Source: Alphaproteobacteria bacterium (GTDB lineage: Bacteria; Pseudomonadota; Alphaproteobacteria; Rs-D84). From it: DNA of 64,000 bases. Below are positions 1-8,717 of this stretch, piece by piece. The stretch's first letter is position 1. Each line of letters starts with the position of its first letter. The notes under the pieces were generated by a model. The model saw only the letters and a program-made list of their open reading frames with translations, had not been told where the DNA came from and made no database searches. Where the stretch lies: assembly GCA_017502865.1 (NCBI GenBank), contig JAFVUD010000002.1, positions 62,001 through 126,000 on the forward strand, given 5' to 3'. Both the position numbers and the translations under genes were made by a program.

Positions 1-366
1 ATTGGTTATGGGCATTTGATAAAACCGGGTGAAGATTTTAAAAGCGGAATTACAGAACACCAGGCGGTTGAATTATTACGGTCTGACATAGCCACAGCAG
101 AACGTGCGGTACAAGACAATATTACAGCACAAATGTCGCAAAACCAATATGATGCACTGGTATCTTTGGCATACAACATTGGTGTGGGTGGTTTTAAAAA
201 TTCTACGGTTGTGAAATATATAAACAATCCAAATTTTCACAGTAATATTTATCCATGTCTGGAATCTGCATGGAAAGCGTGGAAACGAAGCCAGGGGAAA
301 GTATCACAGGGTTTAATCAACCGCAGACAAAAAGAGTGGGACCTGTATGCCCGGGGGATATACTGA
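1..366 (+). CDS. Phage-type lysozyme (GH24), 5' end outside window
   Basis: This is the C-terminal 121 residues of a T4-type lysozyme, which cleaves the glycan backbone of peptidoglycan. The reading frame is open from the first base and begins at IGYGH, the strand that follows the catalytic Glu in this family, so the Glu itself lies outside the window. The family helix GITEHQAVELL and the core AYNIGVGGF are present, and the protein ends at a TGA. It converges with the protease gene, with four bases between them. Bacteria use such enzymes mainly as phage endolysins. It lies only 4 kb from the virion cluster, so it could supply lysis for it, but the two are separated by housekeeping genes. Confidence 0.85.
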   Translation: MGYGHLIKPGEDFKSGITEHQAVELLRSDIATAERAVQDNITAQMSQNQYDALVSLAYNIGVGGFKNSTVVKYINNPNFHSNIYPCLESAWKAWKRSQGKVSQGLINRRQKEWDLYARGIY

Positions 367-370
367 TATG

Positions 371-1669
371 TTATTTCTTTAATATGTCGCTGGATTTTAT
401 ATATTCGGGGTCGGTTTTCTTTAATTTCTTTTGTGCCAGTTTGGCATAGCGATGGGCATCTTTGGTTTTGCCCATCATTTGATAATATTCAGCCATTGCC
501 CAATCGGCACGACCATCGTTTTCATCGTATGCACGTGCCAATGTCCAATATGTCAATGGGGCTGGTTCGGTCAATAATGCACGTTTACATAATTCAATGG
601 CACGGGGCAAATCATCGGGCCGTCTGCGTTCGGTCAGTACCAGCGCAAGTGCGGTCTGGATTTGCGGTGCATCGTCCGCCAGGGACAATGATTTTTCGTA
701 TGCATCAATACTGGTATCATAATGGCCGAATTGGTATTCAATATCGCCCAATAATTCATAAAAATATGGATTGTCGGGGTGGCGTGATATTAATGTGCGT
801 GTTCCAACGCCGGCCCCGGCCAGATTTCCACCACGCATATTTGCAATGGCACGGGCATAAATTGCAGGGTCTGATTTATCGGTTGATGGATATTTGATTT
901 TTACATTTTCAAATGTGTCCAGGTATCCAATCAATTTTGCACGGACCAATTCATAGCGGTCATCACGTGCAGTTGTTGATTTTGGGGTGTAATTTGGGGC
1001 ATGCTTGGCAATATATTCGGTGGCATTTTTCAATCGTTCACGTGTCAATGGGTGGTTTATGCGATTTGGATTTATGCGTGATTCCATTGCACCGGTTATT
1101 TCATCCATTTGTTCAAAGACAGTTATAAATCCATTTGGGTTCAGGTTTGATTTTATCATCAAATCAATCCCCAGATTATCTGCAATGCGTTCTTCGTCAC
1201 GGGAAAATGCCATCATAGACGATGTGGCAACGCCCCCTGCCCCGGCCAAGACGCCCGCCCCCAGTGATGGATTGCCACCTGCAACCATTAATCCAATCCC
1301 CAGTGCCTGAATCAGCATTGTGCGTTTCATTTCGGCATCCATACGTGATGATAACTGGGCCATGTGACCGCCGATGGTATGCCCCAATTCGTGTGCGATA
1401 ACAGATTGAAGTGCATCTGGGTTTTTAATCTGTGTTAACAATCTGGTGTTCACAAACACATCTTCGCCACCACGGACGAATGCATTAAAATCGTTATCGT
1501 TTATTATATGAACAGACAGACGATCGGGGGCGATATCTGCGGCATCGGCCAATGGGCGAACCAATTCATACAACAGGCGTTCGGTTTCTGTGTCATTAAT
1601 CAGGGTTGCCCCCCATGTGGGGACAGAAACAATTATCGCCATTAAAAATGCAAATATTTTACGCACCAA
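371..1669 (-). CDS. Periplasmic M48 metalloprotease, BepA-like, with TPR tail
   Basis: This is a zinc metalloprotease of family M48, 432 aa. It starts with a signal peptide (about residues 1-20, ending in WGA) and carries the zinc motif HELGHTIGGH near residue 93, with the downstream Glu region RDEERIADNLG. The C-terminal 150 residues read as tetratricopeptide-like helices (YELLGDIEYQFGHYDTSIDAY). That architecture matches BepA/YfgC, which clears stalled LptD and BAM substrates in the periplasm. The gene overlaps the 3' end of recG by 11 bases, so the two are probably co-transcribed. Whether it is the functional BepA orthologue is inference. Confidence 0.85.
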   Translation of the reverse strand: MVRKIFAFLMAIIVSVPTWGATLINDTETERLLYELVRPLADAADIAPDRLSVHIINDNDFNAFVRGGEDVFVNTRLLTQIKNPDALQSVIAHELGHTIGGHMAQLSSRMDAEMKRTMLIQALGIGLMVAGGNPSLGAGVLAGAGGVATSSMMAFSRDEERIADNLGIDLMIKSNLNPNGFITVFEQMDEITGAMESRINPNRINHPLTRERLKNATEYIAKHAPNYTPKSTTARDDRYELVRAKLIGYLDTFENVKIKYPSTDKSDPAIYARAIANMRGGNLAGAGVGTRTLISRHPDNPYFYELLGDIEYQFGHYDTSIDAYEKSLSLADDAPQIQTALALVLTERRRPDDLPRAIELCKRALLTEPAPLTYWTLARAYDENDGRADWAMAEYYQMMGKTKDAHRYAKLAQKKLKKTDPEYIKSSDILKK

Positions 1670-3719
1670 AACTTACCCCACGGTCAAACATATACATTAA
1701 ATCAAATGTCCATGAATCCATTTCATTGTCACGGGCGGCATTAGATGCCAATTTGAATAAATCACGATGTTCACGATAGTCTGCAAAATGGTAATGCATC
1801 CAGCCACTTTGACGTGTCCCCAGCAATTCACCAACGCCACGCATCATTAAATCCTGTTCGGCGATGACAAAGCCGTCGTCTGTGTCACATAAAATATCTA
1901 AACGCTGTAACCCGGTGTCCGACAAATTATGTCCGTACAGCAATATACAGAAAGACTGGGTATCGCCACGGCCAACACGTCCACGCAACTGGTGCAGTGC
2001 GGCCAGGCCAAATCGTTCGGCGTTTTCAATTACGATGATTGATGCACGGGGGACATCAATGCCAACTTCGATAACAGTGGTGGCGACCAGCAGATTCATA
2101 TTGGAATTGTTGTCTGCAAATTCAGTCATTACATCGTCACGCAATTTTTTATCCATTTGGCCATGGACCAGGCCAGCATTTGGAAAATATTTGGACAACA
2201 TTTTATGACGTTCAACGACCGCTGTAATATTGCTGTCGGGGGCGTCTTCGTTTTCTTCGACCAGGGGGCATATCCAGAAAACCTTGGCCCCGGAAGTAAT
2301 CTGGGGGGATATGCGGGCAATCAAATCATTGATGCGTGATACAGATAATTTGGTGGTGCGAATTGGTTTTCGACCGGCGGGCTTTTCATTTATAATCGAA
2401 ACATCCATATCGCCATAGACCGTCATGGACAATGTGCGTGGAATCGGCGTTGCAGACAGTGATAACAGGTCGGGGTTTTCGCCCTTGGCCCGCAGGGATT
2501 CACGTTGGGCCACGCCAAAGCGATGCTGTTCATCAATTATAACCAGCCCCAGGTCTTTGTATTCTACATCGGTGGAAAACAATGCGTGGGTGCCGACAAC
2601 AATGCGGGTACGCCCCGAACGCAGTGATGTCAATTTTTCACGACGGGCGACACCTTTGTCACGGCCGGTCAGGATATCACACACAATGCCAATTTTATCG
2701 CACATTGGTTTTAATTTTGCAAAGTGCTGCTGGGCCAATGTGTCGGTTGGGGCCAGTAATGCGGTACAGGCACCCGTTTCGGCCATACGGACCGCCGCCG
2801 CCAGGGCGACAATTGTTTTACCACTGCCAACGTCACCCTGGACCAGGCGCATCATCGGGACAGGCCGGGCCAGGTCTGCGAATATTTCATCGCATGTGCG
2901 TTTCTGGGCGCCGGTCATTTCAAATGGCAGGCACGACCAGAATTTATCCATTAAATTATATTTGCGGGCACGTGGTGTGCGGTGGTTGCGAACATCGCTG
3001 CGGTTGCGGCGACTGATTGCGATGGCGGATTGGTGTGCCAATAATTCAAAGTATGCCAATTTCGCCATATATGTTGAATTAGGCAATAAATCATCTGCAG
3101 TTGTGGGACAATGGACATGTTGCAGGGCATCGAAAAATTCAACAACACGTTCATCGGTTTCGCCACGTAGTTTTTCAGGCAAAACGGCAAAAATCTGGTC
3201 ACGAACATTGGCAAAGACACGCTGGGTCAAACCTTCGCCAGATGGATAGATAACCTGAAGCGATGGGATTTTTGATGCGTGGTCCAGGTCTTCGATAAAG
3301 TCGGGGTGGCTGATTGTGGGGCGGGATGTGCGTTCCAGTTTCCCAGACACCATACGCCATTGGCCAACCGGTAATTTTTTCAACCAGTATTCCAGATAAT
3401 TCACATTAAAAAATTGAATAATAACGGTGCCACCCATTTTGTCATTACACATAATCTGGGTCGGGCGACGACGGCCACGAAAGAATCCACCAACCTTGTG
3501 CGATTTGACCAGTAATGGAATCGTAATTATATCGCCCGGTGTCGCATCAGCAATATTTTCAGTAATGTCACGGGCACGGGTATAGGACGGACGGTGCAAT
3601 AAAAAATCCAGAACACGGCGACCACCCAGAACATCTTCAAAACGTGAAGCCAATACAGGCCCCACCCCACGAATAAATTGCAGGTCTGTGTTTAGAAAAT
3701 CTATTAGTGCGTTCTTCAT
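1659..3719 (-). CDS. recG: ATP-dependent DNA helicase RecG
   Basis: RecG is the branched-DNA helicase that remodels stalled replication forks and Holliday junctions. The 686 aa are full length. In order come an N-terminal wedge/OB region, the Walker A motif GDVGSGKTIVAL, the motif II box DEQHRFG, the TPIPRTL motif, and the C-terminal helicase motif QLRGRVGRG with the RecG tail. The start, MKNALIDFLNTDLQFIRGVG, matches the family. It is the first gene of a leftward pair with the BepA-like protease. The divergent methyltransferase lies upstream. Confidence 0.96.
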   Translation of the reverse strand: MKNALIDFLNTDLQFIRGVGPVLASRFEDVLGGRRVLDFLLHRPSYTRARDITENIADATPGDIITIPLLVKSHKVGGFFRGRRRPTQIMCNDKMGGTVIIQFFNVNYLEYWLKKLPVGQWRMVSGKLERTSRPTISHPDFIEDLDHASKIPSLQVIYPSGEGLTQRVFANVRDQIFAVLPEKLRGETDERVVEFFDALQHVHCPTTADDLLPNSTYMAKLAYFELLAHQSAIAISRRNRSDVRNHRTPRARKYNLMDKFWSCLPFEMTGAQKRTCDEIFADLARPVPMMRLVQGDVGSGKTIVALAAAVRMAETGACTALLAPTDTLAQQHFAKLKPMCDKIGIVCDILTGRDKGVARREKLTSLRSGRTRIVVGTHALFSTDVEYKDLGLVIIDEQHRFGVAQRESLRAKGENPDLLSLSATPIPRTLSMTVYGDMDVSIINEKPAGRKPIRTTKLSVSRINDLIARISPQITSGAKVFWICPLVEENEDAPDSNITAVVERHKMLSKYFPNAGLVHGQMDKKLRDDVMTEFADNNSNMNLLVATTVIEVGIDVPRASIIVIENAERFGLAALHQLRGRVGRGDTQSFCILLYGHNLSDTGLQRLDILCDTDDGFVIAEQDLMMRGVGELLGTRQSGWMHYHFADYREHRDLFKLASNAARDNEMDSWTFDLMYMFDRGVSFGA

Positions 3720-3775
3720 ATATATAAAATTTAGTGAATTTGGGGCATTTATTCAACATTAAAAATTTTAGATGC

Positions 3776-3804
3776 TTGACAGTGACGGATTGTGTGCCTA
3801 TTAT
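3776..3804 (+). promoter_or_regulatory. Near-consensus sigma-70 promoter for the methyltransferase
   Basis: TTGACA at 3776-3781 and TATTAT at 3799-3804 are separated by 17 bases. The predicted transcription start falls about three bases before the ATG at 3814, so the mRNA would be nearly leaderless. The promoter lies inside the longer open frame that starts at 3772, which argues against that upstream start. Confidence 0.75.
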
Positions 3805-3813
3805 TGCCCAGAA

Positions 3814-4497
3814 ATGAAAGAAAGATATGATTTTCCGCCACATATTTGGAATTGGGACACGATGCCAGACGAAGAAGCACGCCATTGGGCACTGTGCGGG
3901 ACGGTGTCGGGGAAACTGGTTGAAAGATGGAATTTAAATTCGCAGCCTGGGGTGGCACCACGGGTGCTGGATCTGGGGTGTGGGATGGGACGCAATTCGT
4001 TGGCAATGGCACAAAGCGGAATGGATGTTTATGGGCTGGACATAGATGAAAAGCCATTGAATACGGCAAAGAATACGGCACGCAAAATGAAACAGGACAT
4101 TAAATATGTTCAGGGGGATATGCGGGATATGCCATTTGAAAGTGGCTTTTTCGATGCGGTATTTGCAGATAATATATTAACACTGACGTCACATATGGGG
4201 TTGGCACAGACAATGGATGAAATTCACCGCGTATTAAGATTTGGTGGCGAAGCGTTTATGGTATTCACAGATAAAACGATGCCGGTGTTGCAAAACGGAC
4301 GAATGGTTGACCAGAATACAATTATGTTAAATGTGCAGTATGGTTCGCACAGTGCAGTGGCAAATTTTGTTGATGACAACAGTTTGAAAAATGTTTTGCG
4401 TGGATTTTCGGTTCTGGATAAAACGGGAAAAATTCATGGGTACAATCCAGATATATTTCATCACTTTATTTTAGCGTTAAAAAATAAGCAAAGATAA
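3814..4497 (+). CDS. Class I SAM-dependent methyltransferase
   Basis: This 227-aa protein has a Rossmann-fold methyltransferase core. The AdoMet motif I is VLDLGCGMGRNS, the acidic residue ending strand 2 is in YGLDID, and a motif IV-like DAVFADNILTL and a post-motif IHRVLRFGGE follow. These place it with UbiE/Methyltransf_11-type enzymes; the substrate cannot be read from sequence. An in-frame ATG exists at 3772, but a strong promoter sits inside that extension. I therefore chose the ATG at 3814, just downstream of the predicted transcription start. It stands alone and ends at a bidirectional terminator. Confidence 0.8.
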   Translation: MKERYDFPPHIWNWDTMPDEEARHWALCGTVSGKLVERWNLNSQPGVAPRVLDLGCGMGRNSLAMAQSGMDVYGLDIDEKPLNTAKNTARKMKQDIKYVQGDMRDMPFESGFFDAVFADNILTLTSHMGLAQTMDEIHRVLRFGGEAFMVFTDKTMPVLQNGRMVDQNTIMLNVQYGSHSAVANFVDDNSLKNVLRGFSVLDKTGKIHGYNPDIFHHFILALKNKQR

Positions 4498-4498
4498 A

Positions 4499-4526
4499 AC
4501 CGCCCGAAATGGGCGGTGTTTTGTTA
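4499..4526. terminator. Bidirectional intrinsic terminator
   Basis: CCGCCC-GAAAT-GGGCGG forms a six-pair stem with T-rich tracts on both sides. It serves the methyltransferase on the plus strand and the end of the virion operon on the minus strand. Confidence 0.85.
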
Positions 4527-4781
4527 TTTAATGACGGCGGATTTAATAAGACGAATGTCTTCTTGGATGCCGTCTATTTTTATTTGAATTTGGCCAATAC
4601 CGGTTTCCAGGACAGTGGTGCGATTTTCCAGCGCAGTTATGCGATGGTCTGCACGTTCCAGTTCCGCCAGGGATGAATCCTGGCGGGCAACCCAATATAT
4701 CGCACCAGCAACAAAGGCAATTAAAAACCAACTGTCACGCAGGGTGTCCAGAATACCGGCCGGCCCCATTTGTATCGACAT
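4524..4781 (-). CDS. Small membrane-anchored coiled-coil protein, last gene of virion cluster
   Basis: This 85-aa protein has one transmembrane segment at about residues 16-33 (SWFLIAFVAGAIYWVA) followed by a heptad-rich helix to the C-terminus. The layout resembles phage spanins or coiled-coil holin accessory proteins, but I do not recognise a family. It follows the Bbp19-like gene with a single base between stop and start, and it ends the leftward virion operon. A lysis-related role is inference from position and shape. Confidence 0.6.
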   Translation of the reverse strand: MSIQMGPAGILDTLRDSWFLIAFVAGAIYWVARQDSSLAELERADHRITALENRTTVLETGIGQIQIKIDGIQEDIRLIKSAVIK

Positions 4782-4782
4782 T

Positions 4783-4974
4783 TTAAGGTTCCATTTTTGT
4801 TAAGTTTTCTATTTGATGAACCAATGCACGTTGTGATTCCAGACTGCGTAATTGGGATTCTGTTGCGTTGGGGCCCAAAACACGTTCTATGGTTATTTTA
4901 CGCAGGTGGGCCAATACCGCACGACCCGATGGGGTTGAAAATGTGCGGGCATAGTTTTTAGAAATGTTTTCCAT
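4783..4974 (-). CDS. Bbp19-like phage protein
   Basis: This 63-aa protein reads as the short Bbp19-type family found beside portal genes in podoviruses. Diagnostic features are an F..TFSTPSGRAVLAHL start, then LRSLESQRALVHQIE near the end. The role in the virion is not established as far as I know. It lies six bases after the portal stop and one base before the next gene, in a tight operon. Confidence 0.65.
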   Translation of the reverse strand: MENISKNYARTFSTPSGRAVLAHLRKITIERVLGPNATESQLRSLESQRALVHQIENLTKMEP

Positions 4975-4979
4975 ATTGT

Positions 4980-6209
4980 TTAGATTCCTGATACGCTTTC
5001 AATTGCAACCATCTGGGCGATTGGGGCAATGTATTTTAATTCGGCATCGCTGTGCAATGATATTGGTTCAATCACACCACGGCGGGATAATATCTGCAAA
5101 CCACGTTCGCATAATGGGCGGATGAATTCGTGCAGCAATCGGCCATATGTCGCCCCCAGGATTCGCATCATGTCTGAATTGCGGGCCATAATTTCGGTGG
5201 CGGTCATTTCTTTTTCACTTAGCAATCCCAGACGGTCTGCCAATAATGCATGGCGGATACGTTCACGCAGATCTTTAAGGATAATTTGTGAAACATCAAA
5301 GTCTGCACCACTGGCCAATGGGGTCAGGCCAGATGAACCGACCGCTTTGGGGATAATCGCACCAGGGGTCAGGTTGATGTTATTCAGGTTGATAACACCA
5401 TCATCGTCGGCCTGCCATATGCCAGATACGGCGATGGTTGCATTCTTTAACACCAATTCAACGACTTTGTTCGCGGTTTTTATGTCTGGCAATGCACGCA
5501 GCACTGGGCCACGACCGTACAATTCACCAGATACAACCGACCAACGGAATATCAGGTATGGATTCGTTTCAAATGTGCCGGTTGCAACGATATTGTTTTC
5601 AAATTCACCACCAACATCCAGCCATGCGGTAAAGTCACATCCAACCAGACTTTGTACCAAACGCAATGGGGTTTCTGGATTTTGTTTAATCGTATCACGC
5701 AGGCCCACCGGTGGTGTCCATGTTGGATATTTGGCCATGACTTCGTGGGCGGGCATGGTTGCTGTGTGAAAGACGGCATTCGGTAAAATCGCAATGTCGT
5801 TCATCGGGATAGATGTAAATGTAAATGCAGATGATGCACCAATTGGATTTTCAGCCATAAACAAACAGGCCGTTCCCAGAACGACTAAATCCATATAGCA
5901 CTGGTGAATGGTTGTATAAAAATTTGAATCATTCAAATTCGCACGCAATGCGTCTGTGGCAATCTGGGCATCGGGTGATTCCAGACTTTCTGGCACCAGA
6001 TTCAGCCATAATGATTCAGGTGGTGTCAGCAATGTGTACAATGATGCCGCCAGATTGTCTGCTGCATCGGCGGCGGTGGCATCAAACAGGGTTGCAGATT
6101 CATCATCGGCCGTTGGCATTGTATAGCGGCGGGCCGATTCCCATCTGGAAATCCACGGGGCACGAATGTCCAATGCGTGGCGATACATCTGGGGCAAGTT
6201 TTGTTGCAT
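4980..6209 (-). CDS. Podovirus portal (head-to-tail connector) protein, short
   Basis: The portal forms the dodecameric ring through which DNA is packaged. The 409 aa match the T7-type head-to-tail connector family. Evidence includes an N-terminal region with DATAADAADNLAASLYTLL and TPPESLWLNL, and a central part ending in EKEMTATEIMARNSDMM and FIRPLCERGLQIL. T7-type portals are usually more than 500 residues. This one stops at PIAQMVAIESVSGI, about where the C-terminal crown region would begin, so it may be truncated. A good AAAGGAG ribosome site precedes the ATG. It lies 24 bases after the terminase nuclease gene. Confidence 0.85.
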   Translation of the reverse strand: MQQNLPQMYRHALDIRAPWISRWESARRYTMPTADDESATLFDATAADAADNLAASLYTLLTPPESLWLNLVPESLESPDAQIATDALRANLNDSNFYTTIHQCYMDLVVLGTACLFMAENPIGASSAFTFTSIPMNDIAILPNAVFHTATMPAHEVMAKYPTWTPPVGLRDTIKQNPETPLRLVQSLVGCDFTAWLDVGGEFENNIVATGTFETNPYLIFRWSVVSGELYGRGPVLRALPDIKTANKVVELVLKNATIAVSGIWQADDDGVINLNNINLTPGAIIPKAVGSSGLTPLASGADFDVSQIILKDLRERIRHALLADRLGLLSEKEMTATEIMARNSDMMRILGATYGRLLHEFIRPLCERGLQILSRRGVIEPISLHSDAELKYIAPIAQMVAIESVSGI

Positions 6210-6233
6210 ATTAAATACTCCTTTGGTTGTTTT

Positions 6234-7082
6234 TTAGATTTGAAAATTTGTATTTGCAGAATATGTGCGGGCGGTTGAACCCAATGGGTGGACGGTTATC
6301 GGCGGACATGAAATCGCACCGGCAACCGCATCCAGGCCATCGTCGTGCCCCACCCCACCCATTGGCGACCAACCCAACATTTCTGAAAACAGTGGGGTGG
6401 ATGCCAGGTGGGCATGGGCATACAGGTGGCCAGATGACAACAATGGTTCAATCGCATCCAAAATGCGGTCTGATTTATTGCGGGTGTTAATAATCTTGTG
6501 AACATAGATGTTCGCACCACGATTACTGGCGGCATCACGCATAATTTCAGGTAATGCGTTTCCAATGCCGTTCGTTTCGATTGATATACGGCGAATGTTG
6601 TGTTGCATCATAAAATCCAGAACCATTTCACACTGGTGCATTAATGGGTGCGTATCGTTATCGTCAACGTTCATGTACAATATGTCATGAATGAACACAT
6701 TGCGATTGTGGTCATCACGGTATATCAAAACACACACACTGTCGTCAGATTTGCGGCGACCGCTGGATGGGTCCCAATACATGGAAACGCCTGTTATTAA
6801 TTGCCCATCCAGCCGGGCAGAATGTAAATCAAACACCGATTCGTATATTTTTAGCCCACCAGGATCCAAACGAATGCGATCAGGCGGCACAAATTCCAAC
6901 AGCATTTGTGCAGAAAAGTGCCGGTGACCGACCGATTGACGCATTGTTTCGATACGACCTGGGGAAAACACTTCGGGCCAGACAGAATTCCCATCGGGGT
7001 CCAACACCGGAATCTTTAATGCCCGAAATCCGCCCAAAAAAGGCGTTGAAAAACGAAAATTTTTATATACTATATTTGACAT
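6234..7082 (-). pseudogene. Terminase large subunit, C-terminal nuclease half (split gene)
   Basis: This 282-aa frame is the RNase H-like nuclease half of a podovirus terminase. The metal-binding core WDPSSGRRKSDDS lies near residue 104 and the last catalytic Asp region is HDDGLDAVAGAI. The linker strand GGFRALKIPVL and the WPEVFSP segment precede the nuclease. The ATPase half is 3.3 kb upstream (10412-11062), beyond three genes on the opposite strand. The first 16 residues are antisense leader sequence, not terminase. The ATG at 7082 has a GGGAG site eight bases upstream and overlaps the dnaB start in a shared CATG, so separate translation is possible. It is either a broken gene or a working two-piece terminase. 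Confidence 0.85.
7046..7076 (+). promoter_or_regulatory. Possible dnaB promoter
   Basis: TTGAAA at 7046-7051 and TATATT at 7071-7076 are 19 bases apart, with TATACT also present at 7066. No ribosome site lies before the ATG at 7081, so a leaderless mRNA is the simplest reading. The spacing is imperfect. Confidence 0.4.
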
Positions 7083-8649
7083 GGACTTTACTCCCAAAAC
7101 TTTGCCAACAAATCTTGAAGCAGAACAGGCGATTCTGGCGGCGGTGTTGATGAACAACCGTGCGTTGGAACGGGTGTCTGAATTTCTGCGGGCGGAACAT
7201 TTTTCGCATCCTGCACACCAGGAAATTTACAAGTTGGCCGAACGTCAATTCGCAGCCGGTATCCCATTTGATATTATTACCGCCAAGACATACCTGGAAC
7301 AGCAGGGAACACTGGAATCTGTGGGCGGGGTCGATTATTTGACACAACTGTCCAGTGCCGGTGCAACTGTTGTGAACGTTGAACAGTGGGCACGGTGTGT
7401 GTACGAAAACGCACAAAGACGTGATTTGATTAACCTGGCCCAGGATATTATGGATGGTGCGTTTGTCGAAGATCTGGAAAACCCGGTGACCCGACAAATC
7501 GAGATGGCGGAACAAAAACTGTTCGATATGGCGTCCAAGGGTACGTCCGAACGTGATACAGTTTCTATTGCAACCGCATTGCAGGCCGCATTGGCAGAAG
7601 CAGAAACAGCATATAAAGCAGATGGACAATTATCTGGGTTGACAACAGGGTTGACGGCACTGGACCAATCAATCAGTGGGCTGCACCATTCCGATTTGAT
7701 TATTATTGCGGGACGTCCAGCGATGGGTAAAACCACACTGGCGATGAATATGGCGTTTAATGCCGCAAATGCAATTTATCATGGGCGGGCAAATAAAAAT
7801 TACAAGGGTGCAGTTATTTTCTTTAGTTTGGAAATGTCACATTCACAGTTGGCAACACGTGTGCTGTCGTCCCAGGCCAAGATTTCAGCATCGTCTATTC
7901 GTGAAGGTAAAATTACAGACGAAGATATGCTGAAACTGACACAGTACGCAGAAATTATCAGTAAATTACCATTGTGCATCGATGACTATCCAGGGATGAG
8001 TGTTCCAATGATGCGAACACGTGCACGTAAAATTGCACGTAAATATGGTGGGGTCGCATTGATTGTTGTTGACTATCTGCAATTGATGACATCACCAGGT
8101 GGCAAACACAATGACAATCGTGTTCAGGAAATTTCCGAAATTACCCGTGGACTGAAAATGCTGGCCAAGGAATTGGATGTGCCGGTTATCGCACTGTCCC
8201 AGTTGTCACGTAGTGTTGAACAGCGTGATGATAAAAGACCACAGTTGGCAGACTTGCGTGAATCTGGTTCTATTGAACAGGACGCTGACATTGTTATGTT
8301 CACGTACCGTGAAGAATACTATTTACAGAATCGTAATCCGTCTGAACGTATTTCAAATACAACCAACAATGCAATGGTTGAATCATGGCAAAAACGTTAT
8401 GAACAATCCCGTGGCAAGGCTGATATTATCATTGGCAAAAACCGTCATGGACGTCCAGAAACAGTACGCACAGCGTTCTTGGGCGATTACAGTTTGTTCG
8501 ACAATCTGCCAGATGATATGGAAGTGCGTGGGGGCAATCCATTTGATGATGCCGCACCACCACCGGTGCCTGCGACCAGTTTGGGTGATGACGAAGTGGC
8601 ACCAACGCCAATCGACATTGATGAAATCCCAGATGATTTGCCATTGTAA
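7081..8649 (+). CDS. dnaB: Replicative DNA helicase DnaB
   Basis: DnaB is the hexameric 5'-3' helicase of the replication fork. The 522 aa comprise an N-terminal DnaG-interacting domain (LPTNLEAEQAILAAVLMN onward) and a RecA-like motor. The motor has Walker A AGRPAMGKTTL near residue 210, the Walker B-like VDYLQLM, and QLSRSVEQRDDKRPQLADL; an acidic tail follows. Length and sequence style match a bacterial chromosomal DnaB rather than a phage helicase. Its position is odd: it lies antisense inside a split terminase gene. It is followed by the double-HTH regulator on the same strand. Confidence 0.95.
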   Translation: MDFTPKTLPTNLEAEQAILAAVLMNNRALERVSEFLRAEHFSHPAHQEIYKLAERQFAAGIPFDIITAKTYLEQQGTLESVGGVDYLTQLSSAGATVVNVEQWARCVYENAQRRDLINLAQDIMDGAFVEDLENPVTRQIEMAEQKLFDMASKGTSERDTVSIATALQAALAEAETAYKADGQLSGLTTGLTALDQSISGLHHSDLIIIAGRPAMGKTTLAMNMAFNAANAIYHGRANKNYKGAVIFFSLEMSHSQLATRVLSSQAKISASSIREGKITDEDMLKLTQYAEIISKLPLCIDDYPGMSVPMMRTRARKIARKYGGVALIVVDYLQLMTSPGGKHNDNRVQEISEITRGLKMLAKELDVPVIALSQLSRSVEQRDDKRPQLADLRESGSIEQDADIVMFTYREEYYLQNRNPSERISNTTNNAMVESWQKRYEQSRGKADIIIGKNRHGRPETVRTAFLGDYSLFDNLPDDMEVRGGNPFDDAAPPPVPATSLGDDEVAPTPIDIDEIPDDLPL

Positions 8650-8658
8650 TTATTTTAC

Positions 8659-8695
8659 TTGCCAAAGTCCTGAAAATTGACTAATATTTTGTCAA
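8659..8695 (+). promoter_or_regulatory. Promoter and inverted-repeat operator of the double-HTH regulator
   Basis: TTGCCA at 8659-8664 and TAATAT at 8682-8687 are 17 bases apart. The inverted repeat TTGAC-N9-GTCAA (8677-8695) covers the -10 element and is a plausible autoregulatory operator. AAGGAG follows before the ATG at 8718. Confidence 0.5.
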
Positions 8696-8717
8696 GATTG
8701 CTTTAAGGAGTTATGCA

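Noticed and set aside
2425..3249. 274-codon plus-strand frame
   Set aside because: It is antisense to recG, whose motifs are intact, and it has no recognisable protein features.
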